A stretch of DNA of 64,000 bases from positions 125,730,131 to 125,794,130 of the forward strand of contig NC_135714.1 of the NCBI RefSeq assembly GCF_964656455.1, read 5' to 3'. How positions within the stretch are numbered: position 1 is the stretch's first letter; the number at the start of each line of letters is the position of its first letter. The notes under the pieces were generated by a model. That model was not told where the DNA came from and did not search any database. It worked only from the letters and a program-made list of their open reading frames with translations. Both the position numbers and the translations under genes were made by a program. This DNA is from Halichoerus grypus. Taxonomy: Eukaryota; Chordata; Mammalia; Carnivora; Phocidae. Of this stretch, positions 48,264-59,675 are shown piece after piece.

Positions 48264-48464
48264 GGGTCCCTGGGTGGCTCAGTCGTTAAGCGTCTGCCTT
48301 CGGCTCAGGTCATGATCCCAGGGTCCTGGGATCGAGCCCTGCATTGGGCTCCCTGCTCCACGGGAAGCCTGCTTCTCCCTCTCCCACTCCCCCTGCTTGT
48401 GTTCCCTCTCTCGCTGTGTCTCTCTCTGTCAAAAAATAAATAAAATCTTAAAAAAAAAAAGAAA
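48264..48464 (+). repeat. Can-SINE (SINEC), young subtype
   Basis: Head 'ggtccctgggtggctcag', 'cgtctgccttcggctcagg' body, 'tctctcgctgtgtctctctctgtc' tail segment and A run. The 17-bp perfect duplication gaaagactcagttgaag is at 48,247-48,263 and 48,465-48,481. Confidence 0.95.
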
Positions 48465-48789
48465 GAAAGACTCAGTTGAAGAAGTGTGAAAGTACTCACC
48501 GCTATGTTTTAATCCACCATGCCTGGTTTCTCTTTCAAATTCTTCCTGCTGGTATTTTGCCTCCAAACCTTTGTATGGCAGTTGGTTTGTCTATCACATA
48601 AGAGGCATAAATCATAAACAAACATTACAAATGATTGCATTTGCTGTTAGTTAAAAATGTGCATAGGTAAGGATAGAAGCAAAGACTTAATGGAAGTGGC
48701 AGAACTGAAGGAAAAATAATAAATTCTAATATAGGGAGGTATTGATAGGCACCTGATAGAAACTTTTTTAAAGTACTTCAGCTACTGTG

Positions 48790-49320
48790 TCCTTCTCTGA
48801 TTCGATAATACCACTCAAGATAATTAATCCAAGAAAATCATTCAAAAAGAGAAAAAAAACTACATGTACAAACGTATTTATAGATGGGTTATTCACAGCC
48901 TTGAGACACTAGAATCGATGTGAACTTAGGAGAAATATTTAAGTAAACTGTATCAATATCCAGTTATACTGTGTAGCTATTAAATTAATAAATGCCATGC
49001 TTCTGTAGAAGCATAAGGGCGTTTTTTTAAAGATTATTTATTTATTTGAGAGAAGAGAGAGGGAGCAAGCTGGGGGGGAGGGGCAGAGGGACAGGGAGAG
49101 GATCCCAAGCAGACTCCCCACTGAGAACTCAGGGCTCCATCCCAGGACCCTGAGACCATGACCTGAGCTGAAATCAAGAGTCAGATGCTCAACTGACTGA
49201 GCCACCCAGGCACACCAGGGGCATTTTTTATAATGAAAAGTGGATAAAATTAAAAATAAAATTGTAATTGATATGACTATAATATATACTTAGATTATGC
49301 TTATGCAAATAGAAATAGAC
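48790..49320 (+). repeat. Old, decayed LINE-1 ORF2 3' region, split by a SINE
   Basis: Faint L1 order: 'gataattaatccaagaaaatcattc', 'gggttattcacagccttgag', 'gtgtagctattaaattaataaatgcc', continuing after the SINE with 'aatgaaaagtggataaaatt'. Confidence 0.45.
49027..49216 (-). repeat. Can-SINE (SINEC), older subtype
   Basis: Reverse-complement SINE ('aaagattatttatttatttg', 'gaccatgacctgagctgaaatcaagag', 'gactgagccacccaggcac'). Imperfect duplication aagggcgttttt and aggggcattttt. Confidence 0.93.
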
Positions 49321-49924
49321 AAAGAATAAGAGGAAATAAAAATGGATTTTGTTGAAGCAGTACCTTTTGAATTTGTTTTATTTTATATTGTTTTAAAGCA
49401 CATTCAATAATAAATATTTTAAAATTTAGTGACCATCCCAGATGGTACCTCAAAAATTCAAAAACATGCATTAAATGCCTTTGGCCTTGAAAACATGTAA
49501 AAATATATTTATAGACATATACAGTAACAAACATCTTTACATAAGTAAAACACGTAATTTATACTTTTATCTCGGTATATCACATGACATGGCACAAGGT
49601 GATGTCATGGGAAAAGACTCCCCTGGGAGCTGGCAGACCAGAGCCCTGGTCCAGGCTCCACACATTCACAGGAGACCAGGCAGAGGATGTAGTAACACTC
49701 TAATCCTCAGGTTCCCAACTAGTAGAACATGAAGGGGAGAAAGAGCAGCCCAAGGGTCCCTCATGGTTTTTTTTTAATTATTTGATTCTAGGATTCTAAA
49801 AGTAATAGCTTTTTATCTGTTGCCTAGTCAGGGACAGCTTGAAAAATAAGAAAAAGCTCAGAATGTAGTGTGTTTTATTGGCTTTAGCCAATAAAGATAA
49901 ATGCACGGCCAGGAAATAAACAAA

Positions 49925-50930
49925 GACACTTAATTCAACAGATACTGATTTGGTACCTATTATTCTAGGTATTATGACCAACATATAAAATGTCTGCCCT
50001 CATGGAGCTTATATTTTAAAGACAAGGGTGGACATAAGCAATAAACAAAATAAATAAAATATTTGATTGGTTACATGGTAGTAAATGCTATGGAGAAACA
50101 TAAATCGGGGTGAGCAGGTCAGGATAAGTCTGGAGGGGATTCTGGCAATTTCAAATAGCATATTCAGGGAAGGATCCTGTGAAAAGATATAAGTGAGCAA
50201 AGAAGGAGATGAGGAAGCAGCTCTGAGGACACGAGTAGGCATTCCCACTGGGGTGGGAAACCACTGGGGGATTTCAACAGAGGGATGACATGATGGACTT
50301 CCGAACTAACAGGCTCACTCTGGGCAGAGTGCAGGAGGACAAAGTGGATGCAGGGAGAATGGTTCGGAAGCTACAGGATAGGTAGTGAGAGGTGGTTGCA
50401 TTTGGATGCATCATGAAGGAAGAGGTTGCAGGGTTTGCTAAAGAACTGGATGTATGGTAACGAAGAGAAAAAGAGGAGTGAAAGCTAACTTCAAATTTTG
50501 GGCATGAGATGGTAGACTGGAGAGAGGGCAGGGTGGGTGTCATGGAGGAGGACCAGGAGTCTGGCTTGGGTGAGTTCCAATGCCTACTGGATATCGAGTG
50601 ACCATCTAGGTCAAGCAGTTGGATAGACAAGTCTGGAGCTAGAGGCGAGGTTCTAGGCTAGAGTTATAAATTTGGGAATTAATTATCAGTATTTAGAAAA
50701 TTTAAATGATACTAAAGCCATGAGACTGGCTGGATCACTAAAAGAAACTGTGTCAATAGAGTAGAAAAGAGGTCCAAGGACTAAGGAAGAATCCAATGCT
50801 AAGAGTTTGAGAATTGAGCAGGTTCCAGCCAAGGAGATGAGATGGATCAGTTGGAGAAAAACCAGAAGAATGTAGTAGAAGCCAAGTGCAGAACGCATTT
50901 CCAAAAGGAGACATCATTTCTGGACTATCA
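49925..50930 (+). repeat. Old mammalian interspersed repeat (family unnamed), long copy
   Basis: About 1 kb carrying 'gcccncatggagcttatattttaaagac'-type head, 'atgctatggagaaacataaa', 'agggatgacatgatgga', 'gttggatagacaagtctggagctagagg', 'gccatgagactggctggatcac' and 'agaggtccaaggactaaggaagaatccaatg'. It is the same family as 20,405-21,375 but retains the central part. Open frames on the minus strand (for example 50,274-50,630) are incidental. Confidence 0.65.
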
Positions 50931-52730
50931 GTTGTTAGTGGTTGAATCTACACTTGCAGATTTTCTATGGCAAGTGAGGATGTCATATGTATACACCAAC
51001 TCCACTGAAGGATGTTAATAATCACACCTAGTGAGGAGAACATATTTGCGTATATGTATGTTGTATCATTATATTCCAAATAGACACCATTTTTGAAACA
51101 TCGAGTATTTCTGATTTTCCACACCCTTCCCTGCCTGCATCATCACAAATGATTGTTTCTAATTGTTCTTATGATTGTTTTTTCATCTCATGGAAATGTA
51201 ATCAAAATCAACGTGATTACAAATGAAAATAATCTAATTCTCAGTCATGTGGGTTTGCTACACTACACGCTAAACATTACTTCTGTTTATTTAAAATGTT
51301 GAATTTACATTAAATTATAAATATGTAATATTCTGGGAACTCATGGCACATTATAAAATGAAGCTGCTCTCTGAATGTATTCATCATAAGAACATGTTGA
51401 CCATATTTTCTTACTCAAACTGCCTTCTATCGCCAATCCTGCCTAAGAAATCTGGCTTTCTTACTCCCTTAGGAGATACAGCATTTTATTTAAATCACCT
51501 TTCCTGATAGTTGCTCTAAGGGAAAGGAGAAAAGAAATAGATATAACTCACTGACAGCCTCAGGATATAGACATCCTGTCTCCATTCCTTTTAGCTTTTA
51601 CTGGACATCAGGCTGCCAGTCTAATAAGGCAACAAAGAAAAGTAAACAGAAATAAAAAGCAAAATAAATAGCAGTCCTTATCCCACTGGAAATAACCATA
51701 AATTTAAAAATGCAACCTTGGCTATATCGTGAAAGGATTTTCTTGGTCTGTTTGCATAGCTGTATTTTATTCTCTTCTGAACTAATCCAGACTTTTTTTT
51801 TAAAGATTTGTATCATACACCAATCTTATTTACCCTAAAAATCTTTTGCAAAAGACATTTCTCCAGTAAATCGTGTTATATCTATGCCATGTGGCATCAT
51901 CGTGCATACCCAAAGTATAGGTTCTAATCTATGGTGAAGAACTAGGTAGCATAATTCCTATGACTTGTGTTTTCATAGATGTACTGAAATGGAACACTAA
52001 ATATAAGGGATAGGGGTAGCTTGCCTTGGCTTCACTGACAAATCTTTGACGTTAAGTCACGTATCCTACAAACCCATGTGCACCTGTCCCCAGTGCCTTG
52101 GTCTGTTTTACAGTCTTCTTCTGGCATTATCTAATGAAAGCTATAAAAAGAGAATGTTTCCTTTCCATTACAACAGCAAAAAACATTTCAAGAATGAAGC
52201 CACAAAAATACCATACCACGTCACAGGTCCCATCTTAATAGTAGGTCTAAAAGTCGTTAGCATCAGACCATCACATTAGGTCAAAGCAGAGTTTCTGAGA
52301 CCAAACTTTCTCTAGACTTAACATCGAAATGTGCTTATTATTACAAAAATATTGAAGCAAAAAATAAGGTAAACAACTTCTTAATGCCAGTTTGTTTTTT
52401 GATTGACATCATTGTTCTGTTACATTTATGTTCTATATTTTGGTATGAACCATTCTTTTCTATTAGATTGTAAACTCTAAAGATTAGGGACAAAGGTATC
52501 TTTAACTCCATTTTATCTATTCTAGCACGGGACATAATGGGAGAGATACAGTCATTCTTTGACATTTACCAAAAATGTTTACTTTTTAATGCTGTCACAT
52601 GGCACAAGGCCACAGTACAAGATGTACAGTGAGAGTAGAGGAAAGGAGAAGATGATGGACTATTTATGGCTACTATTCACTTAAGGGTATCTAGATCTAC
52701 CTCATAGATAATGTTTCAAGTTTCTTTTTT

Positions 52731-52891
52731 TTTTTTTAATTTAAATTCTAGTTAGTTAACATACAATGTAATGTTGGTTTCTGGAGTAGAATTCAGGGGT
52801 TCATCACTTACATACAACACCCAGTGCTCATCATAACAAGTGCTATTCTTAATACCCATCACCCAGCTAGCCCATCCCCCACCCACCTCCC
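52731..52891 (-). repeat. Carnivore L1 3' UTR, antisense
   Basis: Poly-T lead, then 'agttagttaacatacaatgtaatgttggtttc', 'aacacccagtgctcatc' and 'cccacccacctccct'. Flanked by the duplication tcaagtttctttttt at 52,716-52,730 and 52,892-52,906. Confidence 0.9.
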
Positions 52892-53293
52892 TCAAGTTTC
52901 TTTTTTACTATATAAAAAGAAATAAGATATGACCTGAATGAGTACCAGCAGCTTTCACTAGTCCTTCCATCATCCAATTCTTCCCCCCATGTAAAAAAAC
53001 ACAGGCAAATCTATCTGATGCTGCCACATTATAACCTGCCACAAGATTTTGCTGAACCCCAAATGAAGATCTCAGACTTAGGCCTGCTGGGCAACTGATT
53101 CCCAAAGGGGTGGAACTCGTCATGATGCCACTTATTTTTCACATCAGGGCTCATGGAAAGTTCGTAAAAAGCCAATGATTCGTCATTGGCCAAGGGGAAG
53201 ATCTTTCCAGCATTTCTAATTTCTTTAATTGAAATAAATTTTAAATTTCCTAACAACTACTTTCCTTCACCACCACCCCCCTTTTTTTTTCAG

Positions 53294-53492
53294 GTACAGA
53301 GCAGTTGCCTCCTGGAGTCGAGTCCAGGGAATTGGGATTCCCTTGATCACTGCCATTGAGATAGTCTCCATCTGGATCCTTTCTTTTATCCTGGCCATCC
53401 CTGAAGCTATTGGCTTCGTCATGGTGCCCTTTGAATACAAGGGTGAACAGCACAAAACCTGTATGCTCAATGCCACGTCAAAATTCATGGAG
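53294..53492 (+). CDS. EDNRA: Endothelin receptor type A, coding exon 4 (residues 183-249)
   Basis: This 199-nt exon completes R183 (the G) and continues YRAVASW, so the DRY motif D182-R183-Y184 is intact across the junction. It encodes intracellular loop 2, TM4 (about 206-229) and most of extracellular loop 2, including C239, partner of C158, in the run HKTCMLNATSKFME. N242-A-T is a formal sequon but lies next to the disulfide; its use is unknown. Likely differences from human are I201 and K232, both conservative. Phase 2 in, phase 0 out, ending GAG before donor gtatgg. Skipping only exon 4 shifts the frame; skipping exons 3 and 4 together (327 nt) does not. Retention of intron 4 would add four codons and stop. 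Confidence 0.97.
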
Positions 53493-54066
53493 GTATGGAG
53501 AGTATAAAGGAAATTAATTGGGGGGCAGGGGAGGTCTTCATTTATACTTTACCATCACCAAGACTTGATGGTAGTCTCTACAATGTAGTCTCTACAATGC
53601 CCAGCGTGGTTTACTCCGTCAGTTCACTCATATACTTTTCAGTTGCGTGAAAAGTACATGTTACAGGAGGGTTTCGCTTCTTGAACAGAATAACTATTTT
53701 GTTTTCACTCTTATAGCACAGTTGTAGACACGACTGTTGTTCTGCACCAAACAACTCAGAATCTGAAACAAACTTACTCAGTGTTCAATTCAGTAGTACA
53801 TATACTGAAGCAAACTGAGAAAAAAAGACAAATGTGCTATTTGTTTTTATAATAAGTAATACAGCACAACAATTTCCATCTGACAGGCATGCTGATAGGT
53901 ATTTTATGTTACTTGGGCATATACACATTGCTCACATTTTTTAAAAGATAGATTTATTAACTTAAAGTAGGAAGCCATACTTGCATGTACTTATATTCAT
54001 ACAAATTCTGCATGTAATATACAAATAATATAAATTTGCAGAACTTCTTAAAAAGTGTTTTAGTTT

Positions 54067-54280
54067 GGGGCGCCTGGGTGGCTCAGTTGGTTAAGCGACT
54101 GCCTTCGACTCAGGTCAGCTCAGGTCATGATCCTGGAGTCCTGGGATGGAGTCCCATATTGGGCTCCCTGCTCAGCAGGGAGTCTGCTTCTCCCTCTGAC
54201 TCTACCCCCTCTCATGTGCTCTCTCTCTCTCTCTCTCATTCTCTCTCTCTCTCAAATAAATAAATAAAATCTTTAAAAAA
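54067..54280 (+). repeat. Can-SINE (SINEC) with internal duplication
   Basis: Head 'ggggcgcctgggtggctcag', 'gcgactgccttcgactcagg' body, 'gagtctgcttctccctctgac' and a long CT run before the tail. The block 'ctcaggtcag' is repeated ('actcaggtcagctcaggtca' near 54,109). The 17-bp perfect duplication aaaaagtgttttagttt is at 54,050-54,066 and 54,281-54,297. The 'ggagtcctgggatggagtc' subtype is one I associate with arctoid carnivores. Confidence 0.95.
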
Positions 54281-54646
54281 AAAAAGTGTTTTAGTTTAAC
54301 AAATTTCCTTGTCGTTTAATACACCTGACCACATTGATGTTTCTCTGAAAAGTTTAATTATGTAACTGAATGTATTGGAAAACATGTTTAAAATGCACAT
54401 TTCCTTTGCCAAACTAGTCAAATGTGGACTGAGGAGAAAAACCAAAAGGATAACTATTTCTCTTAAATCGGCATAATTTAGTGCTTTGATGTAGGTTTCA
54501 TGCAGCTCAGATTCCACATTTAATCATTTACAGACATCTCCAGGTATGTTTTCCTAACATGGAAAATTCACAAAATTAGTGGTTTTACAGTTGACCAGTT
54601 CTCCTCTTTGGAAATTCGTTATTTTAAATTTAAAAGTATTCTTGAA

Positions 54647-55169
54647 CTAGAGGGTATTATGCTAAGCGAAATAAGTCAATCAGAGAAAGACATGTATCAT
54701 ATGATCTCACTGATATGAGGAATTCTTAATCTCAGGAAACAAACTGAGGGTTGCTGCAGTGGTGGGGTGTGGGAGGGATGGGGTGGCTGGGTGATAGACA
54801 TCGGGGAGGGTATGAGCTATGGTGAGCGCTGTGAATTGTGTAAGACTGAACAATCACAGACCTGTACCTCTGAAACAAATAATACATTATATGTTAAAAA
54901 AAAGAAGATAGTAGGAAGGGAAAAATGAAGGGGGGGAAATCGGAGGGGGAGATGAACCATGAGAGACTATGGACTCTGAGAAACAAACTGAGGGTTCTAG
55001 AGGGGAGGGGTGGAGGGATGGGTTAGCCTGGTGATGGGTATTAAAGAGGGCACGTATTGAATGGAGCACTGGGTGTTATACGCAAACAATGAATCATGGA
55101 ACACTACATCAAAAACTAATGATGTAAGGTATGGTGATTAACATAACATAATAAAATAAAATTTAAAAA
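54647..55169 (+). repeat. Young carnivore L1, sense, about 520-bp 5'-truncated copy
   Basis: Starts in the ORF2 end ('agggtattatgctaagcgaaataagtcaatcagagaaagac'), passes the internal 'acattatatgttaaaaaaaagaagatag' segment and G-rich 3' UTR, and ends 'actacatcaaaaactaatgatgta' plus A tail. The duplication is aaaagtattcttgaa (54,632-54,646) and aaaagtgctcttgaa (55,170-55,184). Confidence 0.93.
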
Positions 55170-57516
55170 AAAAGTGCTCTTGAAAACTGCCAAACTGGCA
55201 ATGGTAAAATGAAGGTATTCTGTTTATCTACTGACCTTTTTATTAAGTCAGTCTCCATAGTGAAAGAACAAAGTAGATGGCAGGAGGTTATCAGAATTTG
55301 GGCACTGGGAATAAGCAATCTAGATACTCCTGACTAAAGTGTTAGAAAGAAGAGGCTCAATATAAGAAGGGGCTTACTAGCCTTCAGGAGTTCAATGTCA
55401 AGAAGGGGCTTACTAATCATGTGAACTAGACAAAATGAAATGGGCTGTTTTGCAAAGACTGAGTCTCCCGTATAGAGTGGGCAAGCAAAGGCTAGCTACC
55501 TTAGGGGGTTTCAGTAACAGGTAGGAGTTTAAACTGATCATTTTTTAGATTCCATTCCAAGCCTGAAGTTTTCAGATTCTTTTTCTCCTCCTGTTCTTTT
55601 TTTCTCATTTGATTCCCCAGTTTGTGTTCCATTCTTTCCTCCTCAACTTTGCCCTAACCTAGGCTGGAGGGAGGTCCCCCCACACCCTGGCTGATGACAT
55701 CAGTTCAAAAGAAATATGTGACCCCTTTCTCTACAGGCCTCTGCCTTGGAGGGGGCAGGGGACTCCGCCCAGACCCCTCAGGGGTCAGCTACCAGACGCT
55801 CTGCAGCTACTTCTGCAGCATTCATACCCGGTCATCAATGCATCTGGAAGACGGGGGTACAAGTGAAGGGGGTGCTCAAAGGAGTGTTTGTGTGCACTCA
55901 AAGAGTTCTGATTTTTTTTTTTTTTTTGGTTTTTCGACTTCAGTACTGAAATCTTTCTACCGTGTGATGTGGAGAGGGAGATATTTATATGAACACATCT
56001 GAATAAACCTACTCTTTTGGTAGTTTGCACTAACCTTAGGATAGAATTCAGGGGTCTGTGAACTTAAATGGAAAAGAAATTACATATTTATTTTCACTAA
56101 CTTCTAACTGAAATTTATCATTTCCTTTTATTATGAATGTAGACAACAAACCATAATCATATTTAACAGAACCATTTTATTTCCACTAATAGAAATAATA
56201 GACATTTTCATGTCACAATAACAGTTGGATAATCTTGAAATATCATTTATGTTCATCATTGTTTCAACTTCTGATAGTTATTAGAACCACCATTAGATTT
56301 TTCCCTTAATTTGTTAATAAACACATTTATTACTATATCAGAATTTTATTTTCAATAGTTCAGTAGCTGTGTTTAAATGTAATTGGTTACCACTGTAATC
56401 TTATTTTATTTTATGCATATAGAAGTGTTATTCTCAGAAAGGATTATAGCCTTCACCAGACATCCAAAGGAATCCATGGCATAAGAACAGTTAAGAACCT
56501 CTGCCCAGAACTTTTTTTCCTCAGGAACCATTTATAGATTATTTTAATAGACATGTTACAAATGTAGCCTACTGGGCCTCTTTCTATATTCAGCAACTGT
56601 CCAGTTTTTCACAGAGCAGCATGATTATTTTTTACTGTGGGAACTGAGATGATACAGGAGGCCGCATTATCCTTCGTAAATAAACAATCTGGAGAAAGAG
56701 CATAGGGAAAAGCATTTCTAAGTTGGTGATTAATTTAGTGGGAGGAAGAATGTAGATATAATTTTCTAATTTCCATTTTTTATTGGGTACTAAATTTTCT
56801 CCTTTAAAAAGACATAAAACTGAATAATCCTCGCATTTACAAATCCTGCCCACAAGGAGATAATGCTAACTATGCCTTTAGATAAGATACTCGGCCTCAG
56901 TAGTTTCCAGGTGATAAGTATTACAACAGTGAGAAAGGGCATGGTTTTTGATGGCTCAGACTGGCCGGCTGCGAGGTCACATAGCAATCATACCAGGCAA
57001 AGGGTTAACTCCCAGGAACCAAAGCTACACAGACAAGCCATTCATAACCTTCGCTGTCACCAAACAAGATTCACATTAAGTACACTTTAACCACAAGGGG
57101 CAAAAGGAAACCAGGCACTAGCAAAATTTTGAGGCTCATCAATAAGTAAAGATAAATACATATTCTGTATATCTCAAAATCATGCTTTATGAGCTTCGGA
57201 AGGGAATTCTTTTTCTTGACTAGGGCTCTCCCATTGTGTAATTAAAACCAACTTCAGTTCATAAAACGTATCTTTGTCAGGATAATTTATTTTGAAGTGC
57301 CATTCCTTCATGTGCTTTTATAAATCCAGGATGATTTTTGGAGTTTCCACTTTAATTGAGTTCTGAGCTTCAGCCCCAAGCCCTTTGCCACAACCAGAGG
57401 GCGTGCACATAAAAACATTCCTGCAGGCGTGAAGATTTTGAAGCTGCCAGAGGCACTGCCCAATAAATTTAGATTATAATGCCCCTCCTTTTCTCTCCCT
57501 TTTCTTCACCTTACAG

Positions 57517-57669
57517 TTTTACCAAGATGTAAAGGACTGGTGGCTCTTCGGGTTCTATTTCTGCATGCCCTTGGTGTGCACTGCGATCTTCTACACGCTT
57601 ATGACCTGTGAGATGTTAAACAGAAGGAACGGCAGCTTGAGAATTGCCCTCAGTGAGCACCTTAAACAG
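57517..57669 (+). CDS. EDNRA: Endothelin receptor type A, coding exon 5 (residues 250-300)
   Basis: This 153-nt exon (51 codons, phase 0 at both ends) encodes the end of extracellular loop 2 (FYQDVKDWW), TM5 (about 257-278; [19 protein letters not shown]) and intracellular loop 3 ([20 protein letters not shown]). In this family TM5 and loop 3 are the main Gq/11-coupling surface. Acceptor ttacag and donor gtaaac are standard. Being a multiple of three, its loss would delete TM5 without a frameshift. All residues look the same as in human. Intron 5 retention would add six codons before TGA. Confidence 0.97.
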
Positions 57670-57824
57670 GTAAACCTCATAAGCTCGTGAAAATTTGGCC
57701 AAGACTGATTTGTCCCAGACAACAGAAAGCCTACATACTGTATTTAGCCGATGTAGCCTGGTTTCCTAAAAATATAGTGTCTTATAACTGTTTTCTTTAC
57801 AGTTATAATATTAGGAATTTCTTT

Positions 57825-58019
57825 CTTTTTTTTTTTTTTTAGTTTTATTTATTTATTTGACAAAGAGAGACACAGTGAGAGAGGGAACAGAAGCAGGGGG
57901 AGTGGGAGAGGGAGAAGCAGGCTTCTCACTGAGCAGGGAGCCCAATGCGGGGCTCAATCCCGGGACCCTGGGATCAAGCCGAAGGCAGACGCTTAACGAC
58001 TGAGCCACCCAGGCGCCCC
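57825..58019 (-). repeat. Can-SINE (SINEC), young subtype
   Basis: Reverse-complement SINE with poly-T lead and terminal 'actgagccacccaggcgcccc'. It lacks part of the usual 'catgacctgag' block ('gggatcaagccgaaggcag'). The 12-bp perfect duplication aggaatttcttt is at 57,813-57,824 and 58,020-58,031. It lies about 155 bp after the exon 5 donor. Confidence 0.94.
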
Positions 58020-58637
58020 AGGAATTTCTTTTGTGAATGTGGAGAGCCTGCCGATAAAACAGGTGGCCCTGGGGGCAGGGCCAAATAGAGAGGAATTATT
58101 ATTTAGTTTGCCAGATTTACTCTTGGCAAGTCTGTGAATTGAACTGGGCTTGGCACTGTGCCAGGACACCAAGAAGCAAGCTTTGCAGTCTTGGTGCAGA
58201 AATAAAATACAAACAATTAGAAAACAGAATCACAAGGTATGTATGGTAGAAGTAGACTGTGTTGTGGGAAGCCAAGGAGGATGTAAGACCAAGTCACAGA
58301 GACACTTGTCATGAATGAGGAAATTGAACTGTTCATAAAGGATTAATGGGTTTGATGGGGAAGGAGAAGACAGAGGGCATTTTAGGTGCGAGGACAAGAG
58401 CCCAGTAAGAACATGGTGTGGGCAACATGCATTTGGGGTGTGGGAAAAAGAGATGAACCTCATTAGAGAAATATCTAAGGTAAGACTCATGATAGGATAT
58501 GGGATTGGGTACAGAAAAAGAGGTCAAATTTTTGAGAGCCCCAAAATTGTACATATCAACAGGAGAATGCTGTTGGACCTCCAACCCCCACCCCTCAGAC
58601 AGCAAATAGAACAGATACAGCCATGGCTTTAGAGGGC

Positions 58638-58885
58638 AAACCTTTACACTTATACTTGCTGGCTCTGTGATGTTGGGCAAATTGCTTACTCTCTCGGAAC
58701 CTCTAGTTCTTCGTAAAATACGTATAATAAGACCTGCATCTTTCTGTACAAATATTAATTCAATTTTAAGTCTTAAAAAATTAAATAAAATGTATATAAT
58801 AATACATCAAGGGGATTACCTAATGCATATACAGTGTCTAACAGAGCTCAACTCATAGTAAGTACCCAGAAAATGTTTGATATAT
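58638..58885 (+). repeat. MIR SINE
   Basis: 'cttgctggctctgtgatgttgggcaaattgcttactctctcggaacctctagttctt' and 'cagtgtctaacagagctcaactcatagtaagtacccagaaaatg' bracket an AT-rich middle that may be a separate insertion. Confidence 0.75.
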
Positions 58886-59054
58886 ATTAATTCAAAGAGT
58901 AAAAGCAGGACTACAGGTAAGTTCTCAGTCTCAGCAGAGATGTAAGAACACCCAACCACACAAAAAGCTAATGAGTTGTTGATGGAGCCAGTAAATCTGC
59001 CCTCTACAATTGCCATACACAAACACCATTCTTCATCAGCAACTCCTTTCCATT

Positions 59055-59205
59055 ACTGTACTGATTTTTCTGAGCTTCAGCTTCTTATCTATAAATTGGG
59101 CATAATAGTATATGAATTGATATCACTACAGAAATCAAAGGAATTAAGTGCATACATGTACTTTGTAAAATCTAACATGCATACAAATGGTAGCTATTAT
59201 CTTTT
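59055..59205 (+). repeat. MIR SINE 3' part
   Basis: 'tctgagcttcagcttcttatctataaattgggcataatagta' and 'acaaatggtagctattatctttt' match the 3' half of MIR. Confidence 0.65.
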
Positions 59206-59499
59206 AGTAAAATTTAACAGAAAAAGTATATTGAGTATGACTTTGTTCAGGCATGAATGTTTCGAGGGCTCCAGATGGGAAATATATCAAGCAATTCTTG
59301 CCTCTCACTCCTGCAGTGGAGGTAATTAATTAGAATAGATTTGTAAAAAGCAAAAAACAAAAACACAGTGTTTTTCAATGTTGAGTTTTTCATTAGTACC
59401 ATGATTGAGCCTGTTTAAGCTATGAATGGTACCTGCTCTGAAAATAATTGAATAGGGATTGGTCACGAGGATAATAGGATGCTTCTTCACATTTCCATA

Positions 59500-59675
59500 G
59501 CATTCTTTAAGTTTCCAAAGAGCATGTTATTTGCTTATTTGATGCCTCCAAGCACCCTGTGATATAGGCAGGACAGATGTCCTTATACACTTGTTTTATG
59601 AGATTGGCTCATCCAAATGGAGATTAAAACTGAAGTCTTGGTCCTATGAGGCATTGCCTAGTGTCACACCCAAAG
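59500..59675 (-). repeat. MIR-like fragment
   Basis: 'gatgcctccaagcaccctgtgatataggcaggacagatg', 'aaatggagattaaaactgaagtcttggtcc' weakly follow an antisense MIR. Confidence 0.4.

Larger units (their letters stand above)
40739..53293 (+). other. EDNRA: EDNRA intron 3 (about 12.6 kb)
   Basis: Contents are four SINE or young L1 insertions, a large sense L1 (44,430-45,385), older L1 remains, a MIR and an old interspersed repeat. I recognise nothing in 41,220-42,475, 45,390-46,449, 46,494-47,840, 49,320-49,925 or 50,935-52,715. The acceptor 'cccccctttttttttt-cag' at 53,293 has a strong pyrimidine tract. Confidence 0.85.
53493..57516 (+). other. EDNRA: EDNRA intron 4 (about 4.0 kb)
   Basis: Contains one SINE and one young L1. 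I recognise nothing in 53,500-54,049 or in 55,190-57,510. Within the latter, 55,735-55,905 is more GC-rich than its surroundings and is followed by a T17-type run near 55,911-55,927, but I cannot assign it. The acceptor is 'cttcaccttacag'. Confidence 0.85.

Noticed and set aside
48258..48443. Open frames starting in carnivore SINEs (also 5,373, 33,441, 54,036, 37,688, 21,122 and others)
   Set aside because: Frames over SINE bodies recur with the same translated motif (GSW…LG…S); they reflect repeat sequence, not genes.
50274..50630. 118-codon open frame on the minus strand
   Set aside because: It lies wholly in an old interspersed repeat, is serine-rich without domain features, and has no conserved motif.
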